Source of the DNA: Ovis canadensis
Taxonomy: Eukaryota; Chordata; Mammalia; Artiodactyla; Bovidae
Assembly: GCF_042477335.2 (NCBI RefSeq)
Contig: NC_091256.1
Span: forward strand, 42,673,001 to 42,737,000
DNA length: 64,000 nt
Direction of reading: 5' to 3'
Positions 34,060 to 46,340 of this stretch are shown piece after piece (positions within the stretch are counted from its first letter, which is position 1; each line of letters starts with the position of its first letter). A program made the position numbers and the translations under genes. The notes beneath the pieces are model-generated. The model saw only the letters and a list, made by a program, of their open reading frames with translations. It was not told the origin of the DNA and made no database searches.

Positions 34060-35990
34060 ACAAGATCGAGGTGGCGGAGGCAAGGGAGTGAGCAAACATT
34101 GGCAGGAGCAGGAGTGGGAGCAGGTGCTGGGAACGAGCACCACAGTCAAGCCCAGGAGGTGATGGGCAGGGAGGTCCATGCAGCCCAGGGAAGGGCTTCG
34201 AAGCCTATGGTGGGGGATAGGTGGCCACATGGAGACCCTTCCTGAGGGAGAGAGGAGCTTGCCGGAGCTGGGGAACTGCACAAGTTCCTCCAGTGAGAGC
34301 TTAGAGTCAAGATCGATTTTTCTAACCAGATGCTGCTGTTGCCACACCCAGATCCCCCAGCTACATGTTGCCTGAGCCCAGGGCACCAGCCTGTGGGGCC
34401 TCTGGTCCTCCGAATTGCTAAAATCTCCCCTTTCCCTGCAGCCACACCCTCTGTCGCCTCCACCTCCATCTCGCCACTCTACAAGATCTGCCAACACACA
34501 TCTCTGTCACCAAAGACATCCTCTCAGTTCTGTTCCTGCTAGAAAATCAATAGTTCTGGTCCACCTGCATTTGCCCCAGTCGGCTCATGAACTGCAAATG
34601 CAGTGTGTTGGATGGGTGAATAGATGGGTGGGTGGGTGGGTGAACAGAGACAAGACCTTGGGGGAAAAAAAGAGGGATCAGATGAGAGAAACTGGACAAC
34701 AGATGTTCCTTGGTGGGGAAGAAGGGACAGCTCACACAGCTTCTTATGGAAATGTTGTGATTGAGATCAAACGCTGATCTTTCCTGATACTTTTCTAATA
34801 CGAAAAAAAAAAAAACCCCACAGGATTTAAATTTAAAGCCTCACTTAAAAGCAAAATACAGATAAGTGTCAGAGAATTCAGGCGTTACGGTTTCCACAGC
34901 AACATCCACATGGCCATCCAACTACTACTAAATAAATGAAATTAAGCGTTTCTATTGCCCTTGACATTCAGCCATATGCTAAGCAATCTCTTTATTGGTT
35001 TATAATTCCTTGCAGCCACCTGTGCAAGAGGGAGCCTTTGCACGCCCACATAAAGAATGATGAAACCAAGTCCCAGGGGAGTAATAATAACGTATCCAGA
35101 GGAACCCTGGCCGTCTGACTAAGTGGTGAATCTCACGGAACAGCAAGCGACAGGGTAGAATGACAGTCGCAGGGCTGCCCGGAGTGCACAAGGAAGGCCA
35201 GTCACTAGTTAATGCCTCTGCGTGCTAGGTCCTGCTGGTGAGCTTTCTCAAGCCCCCGATAATGAAGACGGAGCCACAGGCAAGTAATGAAGCGATAAGA
35301 AAAGCCAGAGGCCTCAACATTCCAAGTGGAGGGGATGCAAAGAAATACTGCGTAACCTGGGTTCAGTTGGCCTCTCATGTGGCCAGCGTCACGGCCTGCC
35401 CAGGACTCTGAACATATACTAAAGGAAGGAAAGTGTTCCTGCAGTGGTTCAGAAGAATGAGGGGCAACAAACTCCTAGGCCTCACAGAACAGAAGCCAAG
35501 CCCAGTGTACAAGATTGCCTGTGGAAGCTCCACTTGTCTGACAGACGAACAGGCCCAAGAGGTGGCAGATGTTCACCGTGGCAAAGCTCTTATGGCAACA
35601 AATTCTAGCAAATCTCACCTAGCAGATGCACACGGGCACGTGGATTAAAGGCATCAATACAACCCAGGGCTCTGAGCCACAAAGTGTGACGTGGGGCCCA
35701 CGGTCCCAAGGCGGGCCGGCTAAGGACTTAGCTGTCATCTTAATGAGCGATCTTTAAGGAGAAATGAATGGTGGCTCATGAAATACGTGGCTGAGCTAAA
35801 TCGGGAGGTGTTGCCAACGCACACCTGAACAACACAACCTAGTGCGTGAAAATGCACACTTTTGGTTTGAGAACAAAAAGCACAGAGGCAAGCCCCAAAC
35901 ATCACACTTCCTGCATCAAAGAGATAGGTTTGGAATCCCAGATTCTGAATGGTAGAAAATTAGAAAGTTTTTCCTAAAAGACAAACAGAT
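34060..35990. other. no gene recognised
   Basis: Contains a short (GGTG)n run near 34619-34643 and an A-run near 34803-34815. Possible small ORFs lack family resemblance. Unclassified intergenic DNA. Confidence 0.5.
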
Positions 35991-36001
35991 AATAGGTTCA
36001 A

Positions 36002-36344
36002 GATCAATATAAACTTTGGCTGTATTAAAGCAAACCCACCTCCTGCAGGAAGTTTTTCCCAATTAGTCCTACTTACGTACCCTACAGCCCTTCTGGGACA
36101 GCAAGCTTATCTTCCCAATATCCCTAATAACCAAGCATTAAGCAGGTACCTATATAACAACATAGCCATGCATGAGCTGTCCATATATCTGTTTTCAGTT
36201 GTCCTCTTTTCTCTATTAAGTGGATTATTCCTCAAGAGTTCTAAAGCCATGGTGCAAAGGTGCAACCTGATTGTTAATTACAGAGCTCCAACTTAAGATA
36301 TGAGGCATCCATGTAGGATTCCAAAACTGTGTGCGTGACATGTT
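36002..36344 (+). repeat. inverted duplication, left arm (343 bp)
   Basis: Pairs with 36643-36985 in reverse complement over its full 343 bp, without a gap and with five mismatched positions (98.5% identity). The sequence looks like diverged L2 and appears to run on into the spacer, suggesting this arm is the original (inference). Confidence 0.96.
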
Positions 36345-36642
36345 AGATTATGAGCCAGTGGCCACATCCTTAATCTTTATGTCCCTAACACTCAGCACAA
36401 TGCTGGCTGTGGCTCTTAATACATGTTTATGGGGGAAATAAATGTGTACCATTATATTAGTGCTTTGCTTTTCATATGAAATAGGTGACTTGAAACTTAC
36501 CTTGAACACTGCATTCTGTTCCAAAAGTCCTACAGCCAAAAAGACAAACGAAGTGACCAATCACAAGCAATTAAAAAGCCTAGGAGAGACTGCTCGACAG
36601 AGAAGACAAAAATGACTAGAATACAGAGTCTAAAAAAAAAAA
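36345..36642. repeat. spacer of inverted duplication (L2-like)
   Basis: 298 bp between the arms. The first 90 bp resemble an L2 3' end (TTAATCTTTATGTCCCTAAC, then CTCAGCACAATGCTGGCTGT). The spacer closes with an A-run (36632-36644) that touches the right arm. Confidence 0.75.
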
Positions 36643-36985
36643 AACATGTCATGCACACAGTTTTGGAATCCTACATGGATGCCTCATATCTTAAGTTGGA
36701 GCTCTGTAATTAACAATCAGGTTGCACCTTTGCACCATGGCTTTAGAACTCTTGAGGAATAATCCACTTAATAGAGAAAAGAGAGCAACTGAAAACAGAT
36801 ATATGGACAGCTCATGCATGGCTATGTTGTTATATAGGTATCTGCTTAATGTTTGGTTATTAGGGATATTGGGAAGATAAGCTTGCTGTCCCAGAAGGGC
36901 TGTAGGGTACGTAAGTAGGACTAATTGGGAAAAACTTCCTGCAGGAGGTGGGTTTGCTTTAATACAGCCAAAGTTTATATTGATC
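36643..36985 (-). repeat. inverted duplication, right arm (343 bp)
   Basis: Reverse-complement copy of 36002-36344. No target duplication or transposon terminal motif flanks the pair: outside bases are TTCAA on the left and CATTT on the right. Confidence 0.96.
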
Positions 36986-37028
36986 CATTTCCAGGAGTGA
37001 GAACAAAGACAGGAACATACCTCATTCT

Positions 37029-38118
37029 CAGTTCAGTTTCAGTTCAGTTCAGTCACTCGTCGTGTCCGACTCTTTGCGACCCCATGAATCACAGCACGCC
37101 AGGCCTCCCTGTCCATCACCATCTCCCGGAGTTCACTCAGACTCACGTCCATCGAGTCCGTGATGCCATCCAGCCATCTCATCCTGGGTCGTCCCCTTCT
37201 TCTCCTGCCCCCAATCTCTCCCAGCATCAGAGTCTTTTCCAATGAGTCAACTCTTCGCATGAGGTGGCCAAAGTACTGGAACTTCAGCTTTAGCATCATT
37301 CCTTCCAAAGAAATCCCAGGGCTGATCTCCTTCAGAATGGACTGGTTGGATCTCCTTGCAGTCCAAGGGACTCTCAAGAGTCTTCTCCAACACCACATTT
37401 CAAAATCATCAGTTCTTCGGCGCTCAGCCTTCTTCACAGTCCAACTCTCACATCCATACATGACCACTGGAAAAACCATAGCCTTGACTAGACGGACCTT
37501 AGTCAGCAAAGTAACGTCTCTGCTTTTGAATATACTATCTAGGTTAGTCATAACTTTTCTTCCCAGGAGTAAGCGTCTTTTAATTTCATGGCTGCAGTCA
37601 CCATCTGCAGTGATTTTGGAGCTCAAAAAAATAAAGTCTGACACTGTTTCCACTGTTTCCTCATCTATTTCCCATGAAGTGATGGGACAGGATGCCATGA
37701 TCTTCATTTTCTGAATGTTGAGCTTTAAGCCAACTTTCTCGCTCTCCTCTTTCACTTTCATCAAGAGGCTTTTTAGCTCCTCTTCACTTTCTGCCAGAAG
37801 GGTGGTGTCATCTGCATATCTGAGGTGATTGATATTTCTCCCAGCAATCTTGATTCCAGCTTGTGCTTCTTCCAGTCCAGTGTTTCTCATGATGTAATCT
37901 GCATATAAATTAAAGAAGCAGGGTGACAATATACAGCCTTGATACAGCCTTTTCCTATTTGGAACCAGTCTGTTGTTCCATGTCCAGTTCTAAATGTTGC
38001 TTCCTGACCTGTATATAGATTTCTCAGGAGGCAGGTTAGGTGGTCTGGTATTCCCATCTCTTTTAGAATTTTCCACAGTTTATTGTGATCCACACAGTCA
38101 AAAGCTTTGGCATAGTCA
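37029..38118 (-). mobile_element. BovB LINE, 1.09 kb, open C-terminal frame, 12-bp target duplication
   Basis: 5'-truncated minus-strand copy. A frame of 296 codons is open from 37929 to 37039 and includes catalytic YADD (37807-37818) and the whole C-terminal tail. A frameshift near 37930-37960 separates it from the upstream RT part. Perfect target duplication ATACCTCATTCT at 37017-37028 and 38119-38130. It lies only 43 bp from the right arm of the inverted duplication. Confidence 0.95.
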
Positions 38119-38130
38119 ATACCTCATTCT

Positions 38131-38800
38131 AGGAGACTAAAATTTAGGAGACGAGTTTAGATTAGAGCTAAGATAGTGCAGGCTTTCATGATAAAAATAA
38201 TGACTGAAAACTCTGTCACAGAGTCACTCTGACACAGAGGACTTGTCATCATCTCCCTAAGCTACTGGAGGCAAGCTTACCAGTGTTGAATTTTCAAGGA
38301 CACCTGGTTGATCCTCTAGTCCAATATCCAGTTTCATGCCAGCACAGCATATTGTTCTTTAGCAGTTGGCTTTTCAGAATACTTTACACCAAGTGATTAG
38401 CATTTCCTTACCCGTTATTCTTCTATGAAGACAGCTGGCAGAGTTATTTCACTTATACTGGTGAGATGCCCCAAAACACAAGAAAGCTAAATGATATGCC
38501 CAACATCACAAAAGCAGTTAAAATGGCAAAGAGGAATTTGAATTCCAAACCTCAAACCGTCCTTCTCTACTTACTCTCTATTTGCTACAGTGAGCAAGCG
38601 ATGTTTCTGTTCCAGGATTCCTTGAGGACATGCTTCCTGAGACCTGCTCCTAGCTCGTGCTTCAAACTTGCAGGCATTGCATTCAAATAGTCTTTATTTT
38701 TATGTTACTGACAAATACACCCGAACCGCACACAGCTAAGAGCCCTGGAACCAGTGTTCACACTCCTTAGGGTGGGGGCGGGGAGTGATCAAATGACTGA
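38131..38800. other. no gene recognised
   Basis: Intergenic DNA without a recognised family. Confidence 0.5.
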
Positions 38801-38802
38801 AA

Positions 38803-38930
38803 ACTGGAGAAGGACATGGCAACCCGCTCCAGAATTCTTGCCTTGAGGACCCCCATGGTGAGAGGAGCCTGGCAGGCTTTGGGATCGCAAAGCATCGGAC
38901 AAGCCAAAACAACTGAGCACGCACACATGC
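38803..38930 (+). mobile_element. Bov-tA SINE, 5'-truncated
   Basis: Sense body from GGAGAAGGACATGGCAACCC to AACTGAGCACGCACACATGC. Confidence 0.85.
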
Positions 38931-38937
38931 ATAACAT

Positions 38938-39215
38938 AAAATTTACCGTCTGAGCCACTTCTGAATGTACAGTTCAGTGACATTAAGTACATTCACAATG
39001 TTGTAAGCCATCACCACCATCTACCTCTGGAATGTTTTATCTTCCAAACTGAAATGTACCATCAGACACTAGCTCCCCATTCCTCCCGGCCTCTGGCAAC
39101 CACCATTCTACACTTTGACTTTGACTATTCTAGATGCCTCATCTTACATGGAATCGTACAGTATTTGTCTTTTTTGACTTTCACTTAGCATAAGGTCCTC
39201 ATGGTTCTCCTTTTT
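38938..39215 (-). mobile_element. old L1 3' UTR
   Basis: Antisense L1 3' region: GTAAGCCATCACCACCATCT, CTCTGGCAACCACCATTCTA and TTTCACTTAGCATAAGGTCC. Confidence 0.75.
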
Positions 39216-39454
39216 GGCTGCCTTATTTTGAAGGTCGAAACCGGCAGACTGAATGAGAAGACAGAGAATGAGAGGAGGTGAGAATGATTAGCTAGCTTTT
39301 TGACCTGAGCTGGATGGATGGAGTCTCCATGGAAAGCGGAGCTAATACATCAGCCCATAGCCATGTCTACGTTCCAGTATGTTCTCACATCCCCTTCACC
39401 CCTGCTCTAGCACCTCATGGACCTCACTAGAGGTGCCATAGCAACAAGGGACCA

Positions 39455-39690
39455 GTGGGATTTCCCTGGTGATCAGGTGGTTAAGAATCTGCCTCACAAT
39501 GCAGAGGACAAGGGTTCTATCTGGTTGGGGAATTAAGATCCCACATGCCAAGGATCAACTAAGCCTGCATGCTAAGCCCATGAGTCACAGCTAGAGAGTT
39601 TAGGACAGCAAGAAAAGGTCCTGCCGGACTCCTACATGCTGCAACTAAGACCTGACATCACCAAATAAAGAAATATCACGAAAGAAAAAA
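39455..39690 (+). mobile_element. CHR-type SINE, diverged
   Basis: Sense: GGGATTTCCCTGGTGATCAG head, ATTAAGATCCCACATGCCAA body, CACCAAATAAAGAAATATC end. Confidence 0.8.
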
Positions 39691-40189
39691 CCAAGGCACT
39701 GGTGACACCTTTAAATCTTTCCATCATCCAAATGAAAGATGCAAGGAGGATTTGGACATTCATCTTGCCCTCCCCCAATGTCAGAGAAACAGAAAACAAC
39801 TCAAGAGTCTAAGAATACTATCAGAGAACAAGCAAGCATCTCAGTCACTGATGTACACACCCTCAGAGTCAGCAATTCACCAGCTAACATGCTACGGGAT
39901 GAGATGCTGAGAGAATCTTGTACACCTTACTTAACCTGAATAAGGAGTGAACGTTGATCGGCAAGGAGAGTTTTCCGCCAGATCTAGCCCAGAAGCTGAA
40001 CAGTTCAGTCCCTGATCACAGAGACGATCTTAGAGCCAACTGCTTTCCTCTTTCGTCTTCCCATGACTCCTTCCCTAGGCCAGCACTCACCTCCTCATAA
40101 TGAGGGTGATGGTGGTGGTGTCCACACAGGATGCTACCTCAGGTCTCACCCCAGCCCAGTAAGTCTTCCAAGGAGGTGCAGACAAGCCA

Positions 40190-40850
40190 CCCCCTGCTCA
40201 AAGCTTTAAGGGTCCCCTTTATCTAGGGCATAGGACCCTGGGAGGAGGATGCCCCAGCAGACACTTTACACCCTTTGGAGGGGCTCTTTCCAGCTACACC
40301 CTCTACTGGAGACTCTCAAACCGCCCTCCCGGGGCTGTGCGCTCCCTCCCAACCTGAGAACAGTGCATCCGCACAACAAACTCCTTTGCATGACCTTCAG
40401 GGCCCTTCATGGTTGGGTGCCAACCCAGCCTCTCCACACTTAATCTCTGCTACTTTCTTCCACAAACCCTAACATCCAACAGAGCTGAGACCCTCATTTT
40501 TCCCCGCACACACTGGCAACCTTTCATGCATCTGTTTTGCCTTTGCCTAGAATGGCCTTCCTCCTATCATTCCCCCACACACTCAGTCCTCCCTTCTACA
40601 ACAACCCTCCTCAATGCCACCTCTTCCAGGAAGCCCTTCTCTGAGCCCTCTACCCAGCTGCACTGTCTTGCCTGAATCCCCGCATCTGTCTCATGTGGGC
40701 TCCTTTCCTGTGAGAAGGTCCTTCTCTCCTATCAGACCATGAACTCACCAAGGGCACTGGTCAGTCGCATCCCTATTGGTTCCTCTCCTGGGGCCCGACA
40801 CACGTCATCAGGGTTCAGAGTTTGTTAAGTCAGTGAACAGATATGACAAT
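40190..40850 (+). repeat. L2 LINE 3' part
   Basis: Sense L2: ACCTTCAGGGCCCTTCATGG, TTTGCCTTTGCCTAGAATGG, CCACCTCTTCCAGGAAGCCC and GACCATGAACTCACCAAGGG. Confidence 0.75.
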
Positions 40851-41104
40851 CATTTATGTGAGTCAAATATATAGCTAGAAAATCACTGGGCACAGGGACT
40901 CCTGGAAACGTCAGGATCGTATTTGTTTCCCTGCTCTATGCCTGCTGCATGTCACCTTTATGATCACACACAAAATCCAATGAGATAACAGAAAAAAATG
41001 GCTGAACTCTTATCATAGGTTTCTACTCCCTCTCAGGTTCTCAATTGCCTGTTTTTTCCCTCAGTCCTACTCCAGATTTTTAATAGCTTACTGTTTATCC
41101 ATTC

Positions 41105-41120
41105 ATTTTACTTTTTTTTT
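41105..41120. repeat. T-run
   Basis: A homopolymer of about 15 T in otherwise unclassified DNA. Confidence 0.85.
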
Positions 41121-41218
41121 TTTTTACAAAACAAAACCGAAAAAGAACTTTAAATTTTGCCCAATACTCCTGAGAAATTCTCCTTTACACTTAAGTCAAA
41201 ACAAGGGTAAGTTATCCG

Positions 41219-41675
41219 TAGTGGGTTGAATTAGAGGTACCCCAGGAGATACAGTCAAATTCTAATGCTCCCCCCCTGTAAATGTAACCTAATTTGGAAA
41301 TAGAGCTTCTGCAGGTGTAATTAAGTTAAGGATCTCAAGATGAGATCGTCCTAGACTTGGAGTGGGCCCTAAGTCCAGTGACTGGTAGAAGATCTGAGGC
41401 ATAGACACAGAGGAGAAGTAGGGGCAAGGGCAGCCTCTGAGAAGGTGGAGACAGAGATGGGCGTGACGCTGCTGCAAGCCTAGGAACTTCTGGAGCCTCC
41501 AGAAGGTGGACAAGGCAAGGAATGGTCCCTCCTGGAGCCTTTGGCGGGAGGATGGCCCTGTCAACACCTCGATTTGGGGCTAATGGCAGAACTGTGAGAG
41601 AATACATTTCTGCTGTTTGGAGCCATCAGGTCTGTGATAATTCATTATGGCAGCCACAGGAAATTAGTACATTAA
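41219..41675 (+). mobile_element. MLT1-type solo LTR (ERVL-MaLR)
   Basis: Old MaLR LTR in sense orientation (GTAACCTAATTTGGAAATAG, AGAACTGTGAGAGAATACAT, ATTATGGCAGCCACAGGAAA). No internal retroviral genes are present. Confidence 0.78.
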
Positions 41676-41822
41676 CCCATTGTATCAGTCCCCAAATAAC
41701 ACTCAAACCCAACTCTTCAGACAGTTTCCTCTCTTCCTATTACTCTTAAAAAAAAAAAAATCATCTCATCTTACTTGGCTTTCCTCTCTCCCACCTTGTA
41801 CTTGTCAGTCTCTGTCTCAGTG

Positions 41823-42165
41823 TGGGCTGTCATAAAAAAAAAAAAAAAAAAAAAAAACCTCTATGGACTGGGTGGCTTAAACAATAAACATTTATTTCTC
41901 ACGTCCTAGAAGCTGAGTCTGAGATGAGCATGCCAGCAAATCTGGTTCTGGCGACTTCTCCCCGGTTGCAGACTGCCGACTTCTCCCTCCCTGTGTCCTT
42001 GCTTGGTAGAAAGAGGCCCATCTATCCCTCCGCCTCTTCTAAGGGCAGTGATCCGTTCCAGAGGGCTCCATCTTCGTGGCTGATCTTCTTCCAAGGCCCC
42101 ACCTCCAAACACCATCACACAGGGGAGGGTGGGCTACATCAATATTCGGTCCATAACAGTCCCCT
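41823..42165 (-). mobile_element. MST/MLT1-type solo LTR (ERVL-MaLR), reversed
   Basis: Antisense MaLR LTR (GGACTGGGTGGCTTAAACAA, CTTCCAAGGCCCCACCTCCA). Near its end it holds an expanded run of 24 A at 41834-41857. No retroviral coding sequence. Confidence 0.72.
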
Positions 42166-42169
42166 TTCC

Positions 42170-43385
42170 ACCTTTCGGTTTTCTTTCTCTACTCTCTGCT
42201 TCTTTCTGGTTTGGGTGCCACTATTCCTAACCTCGCTTCATCATGCAGGTGGGACCTCTGAATCGCCTCCCTGGAAGTCCCTGCGTGATAAATGTTGGAT
42301 TTATACTGCACACTTCACCACGTGAGAATTGAAACCTCTCATTTGGAGCAAAAGCCACAGGAAATAAGCAAAAAGCTACTCATCACGTCATTAGAGAATC
42401 TTAGCCCACTTCCAACCTATCCACTCCCTTCCCACAGCTTCAGGCCATCATTTCTCCTGATAACCAGTAATTTCAGTCATTTTCTACATGCGTTTCTGTT
42501 GGTCTTCTGAGAATTCTCATTTCCCAAAGTAGAGAGGCCACATCGTCTTTGGTGAGCCTGGGTGGTACAGGGGGTTGCTGTGCTGGGGGAGATTATAGTG
42601 TGACAGGGAAGGGGGTGAGACGGCATCACCCCACTTTCTACCCACCCTCAGCAGAAGGGAGACAGCAGAGCAAACAGCACCTGGGAGAAAGGAGAGATTT
42701 CCAGTTACTTCCTTCCCGGGTTCTTCCCCGGAGCCTCTGTTATCCCTACCCATCCTGGGCCAGAAAAGAGTTTAGTGAATGAAGAGTAAAGTGTCCAAGC
42801 CTTGTAGGGCGCATGAAGGAAGTCATCAAACCAGGGCAGGAGGCCCCCCAGCCACAGCAAGACTCTGTGTTCACCTGGTGAAACACCACTCAGAAGTCCC
42901 CGTGTGTGTGTGTGTGCACACGTGCAGAAGTCCTCTTTTTTTGGCGTCCTTTAAATTTTCTTCATCAACGAAGTACATGTACATTAGTTGAAGGTCAAAT
43001 AGGCCAAAGTGTTTTTACAAATCCTCTGTCCCACTCCCCTGTCCCCCACCTGTGCCCCTCTTCTCTGGAGCAACTTCTGAACTTCTTGGGGTATTTAGCT
43101 TCATTTTTTAAAATGTGCTTGTGCTCTTCTTTCTGCCGCCTCTTGGTTTATCCATTGCAGACACTGACCCTTCACTCTGCATTGTGACGCTTGAAGTTTG
43201 AGTTCTCTGCTCTCTCCCTCCTCCCAACGATGGTATTGATAAAAACCAGAGCAGGCTCCTAACTGTGGGGCCTTGCACAGCTGGTCACCCTTTCCTCCCT
43301 GATCCCACACTCCCTCCTGTTCCCCCCGCCTCACTGGTCACTCCCTGGGGCACCTCTGCAAGTTCTCTCTCTCTTCCCTGCCCTC
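42170..43385. other. no gene recognised
   Basis: Intergenic DNA; a short (GT)n stretch at 42902-42916. Confidence 0.5.
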
Positions 43386-43389
43386 TTAG

Positions 43390-43680
43390 GGATGGAGCAG
43401 GCAGCGTTCAATCCCTGGTCCTCTCTTCCCCTCCATCCACTCTCCCTGCTTGGTGGTCTCATCTAAACTCACAGCTCTAAGTACATCCATTTCTTGATGA
43501 CTCCCGGGGATTCATGTCTCTAGCCCTGACCCCTTCCCTGACGCCAGACCCCTATGCCCACCTCTCTTCTTGACCTCTCCACTTAGATGGCCAATAGACA
43601 CCCCACACTTAACACAACACACACCCACTCTGGCTGGTCATTCCAAAAGCTGCTCCCCCTGCTGACTTCAGTGGTTGCAC
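43390..43680 (+). repeat. probable L2 internal fragment
   Basis: TTGATGACTCCCGGGGATTC and CTCTCCACTTAGATGGCCAA match an internal L2 coding segment. Confidence 0.6.
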
Positions 43681-43769
43681 GAGTACAAAACCTACAGGGA
43701 GGCAGGGGTACAAAGAGAAGAGAGTCAGTGAGAAATTCCCCACAGCAGATGCGGTACAGACATTTTTAA

Positions 43770-44245
43770 AACAAGCTAATATCCTCAACATTCATAGCAG
43801 GATTATTCATAGTAGCTAAAATGTGGAAATGCACACGCATCCATCAATAGATGAATGGATAAACAAGATGATATATACCCATACAATGGAATATTATTCT
43901 ACCATAAAAGGAATGAAGTTGATAAATGCTCCAACATGAATGAACCTTGAAAACCTTACGCTAAGTGAAAGCAACCAGACACGAAAGGTCACATATTACA
44001 TGATTCCATTTATGTGAAATGTCCAGAATAGACAAAGAGCAGATTATTGGTTGCCAGGGTATGGAGAGAGGGGGGAAGCGAAGAGGAACCCTGATGGATA
44101 CAGAGTTTCTTTCTGGGATGATGAAAATGATATGCGATTAAACAGTGGTGATGATCGAACAACTAAAAACCACTGAATTGTACACTTTATAAGAGTGAAT
44201 TTTATGGTGTATGAACTACATCTAGAAAACTTTTTTATGAGCTAC
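43770..44245 (+). mobile_element. old L1 3' end
   Basis: Sense L1: CCATCAATAGATGAATGGAT, GGAATATTATTCTACCATAA, a CTAAGTGAAAGCAACCAGAC block and the 3' UTR to about 44245. Confidence 0.85.
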
Positions 44246-44524
44246 ATTCAAATTTAAATAGTGTGCTGCAATGTGTTACTAAGTAACTCATTCTCATTAC
44301 TCCAGTCTTCAGTTAAGGACTGCCATATACACTGCCTCTCTTAGAACACATTGAAGCAAATTAGGAGAAGAGAATGATGTTCTGTGTTTGGGTGAATATG
44401 GAGAAAAGCAAACAGTCACACAAGGACTGTAGAGAGGAGATTAAGGATTAAGGAAGCAAAAATCAGATCAAGAAATAACTAGAAGAAACCTAAGAACTGT
44501 GATGCTCCTACAAGGATCTGTGGT

Positions 44525-44734
44525 GAAAGAAAGTGAAAATGAAGGCACTCAGTCGTGCCCGATTCTTTGTGACCCCATGGACTGTAGCCTACCATGCTCC
44601 TCCGTGCATGGGATTTTCCAGGCAAGAGTAATGGAGTGGGTTGCCATTGCCTTCTCCAGAGGATCTTCCTGACCAGGGATCGAACCTGGGTCTCCCACAT
44701 TGTAGGCAGATGCTTTACTGTCTGAGCCACCAGG
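44525..44734 (-). mobile_element. Bov-tA SINE
   Basis: Complete minus-strand copy. Target duplication GA(T/C)CTGTGGT with one mismatch at 44515-44524 and 44735-44744. Confidence 0.93.
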
Positions 44735-44745
44735 GACCTGTGGTA

Positions 44746-45610
44746 GGTGATGCCAAAGACAGAACCTGCTGGTTTTCCTCCTGTTAGAGGCATGGGGACT
44801 CTAGAGATATTTGCTAATTTCCTCCCAGCCTCCAAAGTCTCTAGTTTTGTTCAGATATGTACCTCTTCCTGACACAGTCCATATACTGCGTGGAAAGCCG
44901 TTGGTTTTAGGGGCAGGGTATTGGCCCAGAACTAAGCTACTCAGTGCTGGTCCCAAGACGACCTTAGGGTGTCAAGTCAGAATAAAGTCAAAACAGGGGA
45001 TGGAAATAGGGTTTCCTGATGCTATATCTCTGCAAGGGAAAGTCCAGGAACTACCTTCAGCCATCTTGAGAGGAGGTGGTTTGAAACTGGAGCTAACACA
45101 AAGAAAGAGAACCAAGACTTAGACACTAACTCTGACATACGAGCCGCGGGCCAGGCTGCATCTACACCTTTGTCTACTATTAGACTGTTCAGTTACACGA
45201 GCCAATTAACTCCTTTTTATGGGGTGAGCTTTCTGTTACTCGGAGCAGCAAAGATCACATCTATAGTCAGTCAGGTGACGATGTTTGAGAGCACGCAAAG
45301 TGTGCAAACTACACCTTTCTATTTCCCTATCATGTTGCTTGTTTTTTTCATCAGAGGTTTATAAAAAGGGACATAAAACCTCCTGAAAATTCTGCTTATG
45401 AAATACTGCATGGGTTTCATGATAACTAATACAAATCGATAAAGCTTTCAAGACTGAATAAAAATGTAACTGACAAAATTAATTTTGATTTGTGTTAGCC
45501 TTAAATATTTTGAAAATATAAGTCTATACTTGACAAACCCAAGTTCAAGCCACATTAATATTATTCCTGTCAACACATCCACCTTCTGTAGAAGGTCAGG
45601 TGCTGTGTTG
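44746..45610. other. no gene recognised
   Basis: Intergenic DNA with no recognised family. Confidence 0.5.
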
Positions 45611-45619
45611 TTTTGGAGT

Positions 45620-45835
45620 GTGTGTGTGTGTGTGTGTGTGCTCAGTTGTGTCCAACTCTTTGAGACCCCGTGGACTGTAGGCCACCAGGCTCTTCTGTCC
45701 ACGGAATTTTCAAGGCAAGAATACTGGAGCAGGTTGCCATTTCCTATTCCAGTGGACCTTCCTGCCCCAGGATTGAACCTGAGTCTCCTGCACTAACAGA
45801 CGGGTTCTCTTCTGCTGTTCCACCTGGGAAGCCCA
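45620..45835 (-). mobile_element. Bov-tA SINE with (GT)n tail
   Basis: Minus-strand copy whose tail has become a (GT)n run at about 45619-45640. Probable target duplication TTGGAGT at 45613-45619 and 45836-45842. Confidence 0.92.
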
Positions 45836-45842
45836 TTGGAGT

Positions 45843-46329
45843 ACAGTGGACTGCAAGTCAAACTTGCCCTTAGCCTGTAAATCCACCCAGACTCATTACT
45901 CAACACAGTTCATGTATCAGCGTCTAGGGGCCGTCCGATCCCAGAAACTAGCTTGGCCGCTTTTCATGTAATGCTCTCAGTGACAGATGTCTCTGTATAT
46001 AAAGTCGAAAATTATAGCAATCGCTGGAAATGTCACCATCACTGCCTGAGTATGCAAGAGATGCACCCAAAGCAAAATGCTTAAGCAACATTGAAATATA
46101 GTATGAGCAAAAACCTACCAGGCAAACGAAATGAGGGAAAAAAATGGAATATTAATGGTTTTAGCAACATGGAATTTTCCCACCCCGACACACTGACCGA
46201 AAGCATGAGTCAGGCTCAGCCAGCACCTCACAGCCATCAGTAACCTGAGAGCACTGAGTTCTCTACCACCTGGGCCCAACTCCTCACTGAGTTAGTGAAT
46301 CGGGCCCCTCTCCCAGCTGAGGAGCTGGT
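45843..46329. other. no gene recognised
   Basis: Intergenic DNA with no recognised family. Confidence 0.5.
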
Positions 46330-46340
46330 CAGCTGGCCCT

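Noticed and set aside
35433..35648. 71-codon plus-strand ORF
   Set aside because: No family resemblance and no supporting splice or promoter context; length is within chance expectation.
36002..36985. Inverted repeat as a MITE or other DNA transposon with long terminal inverted repeats
   Set aside because: No flanking target duplication, no conserved terminal motif, and the left arm resembles L2 sequence that seems to continue into the spacer.
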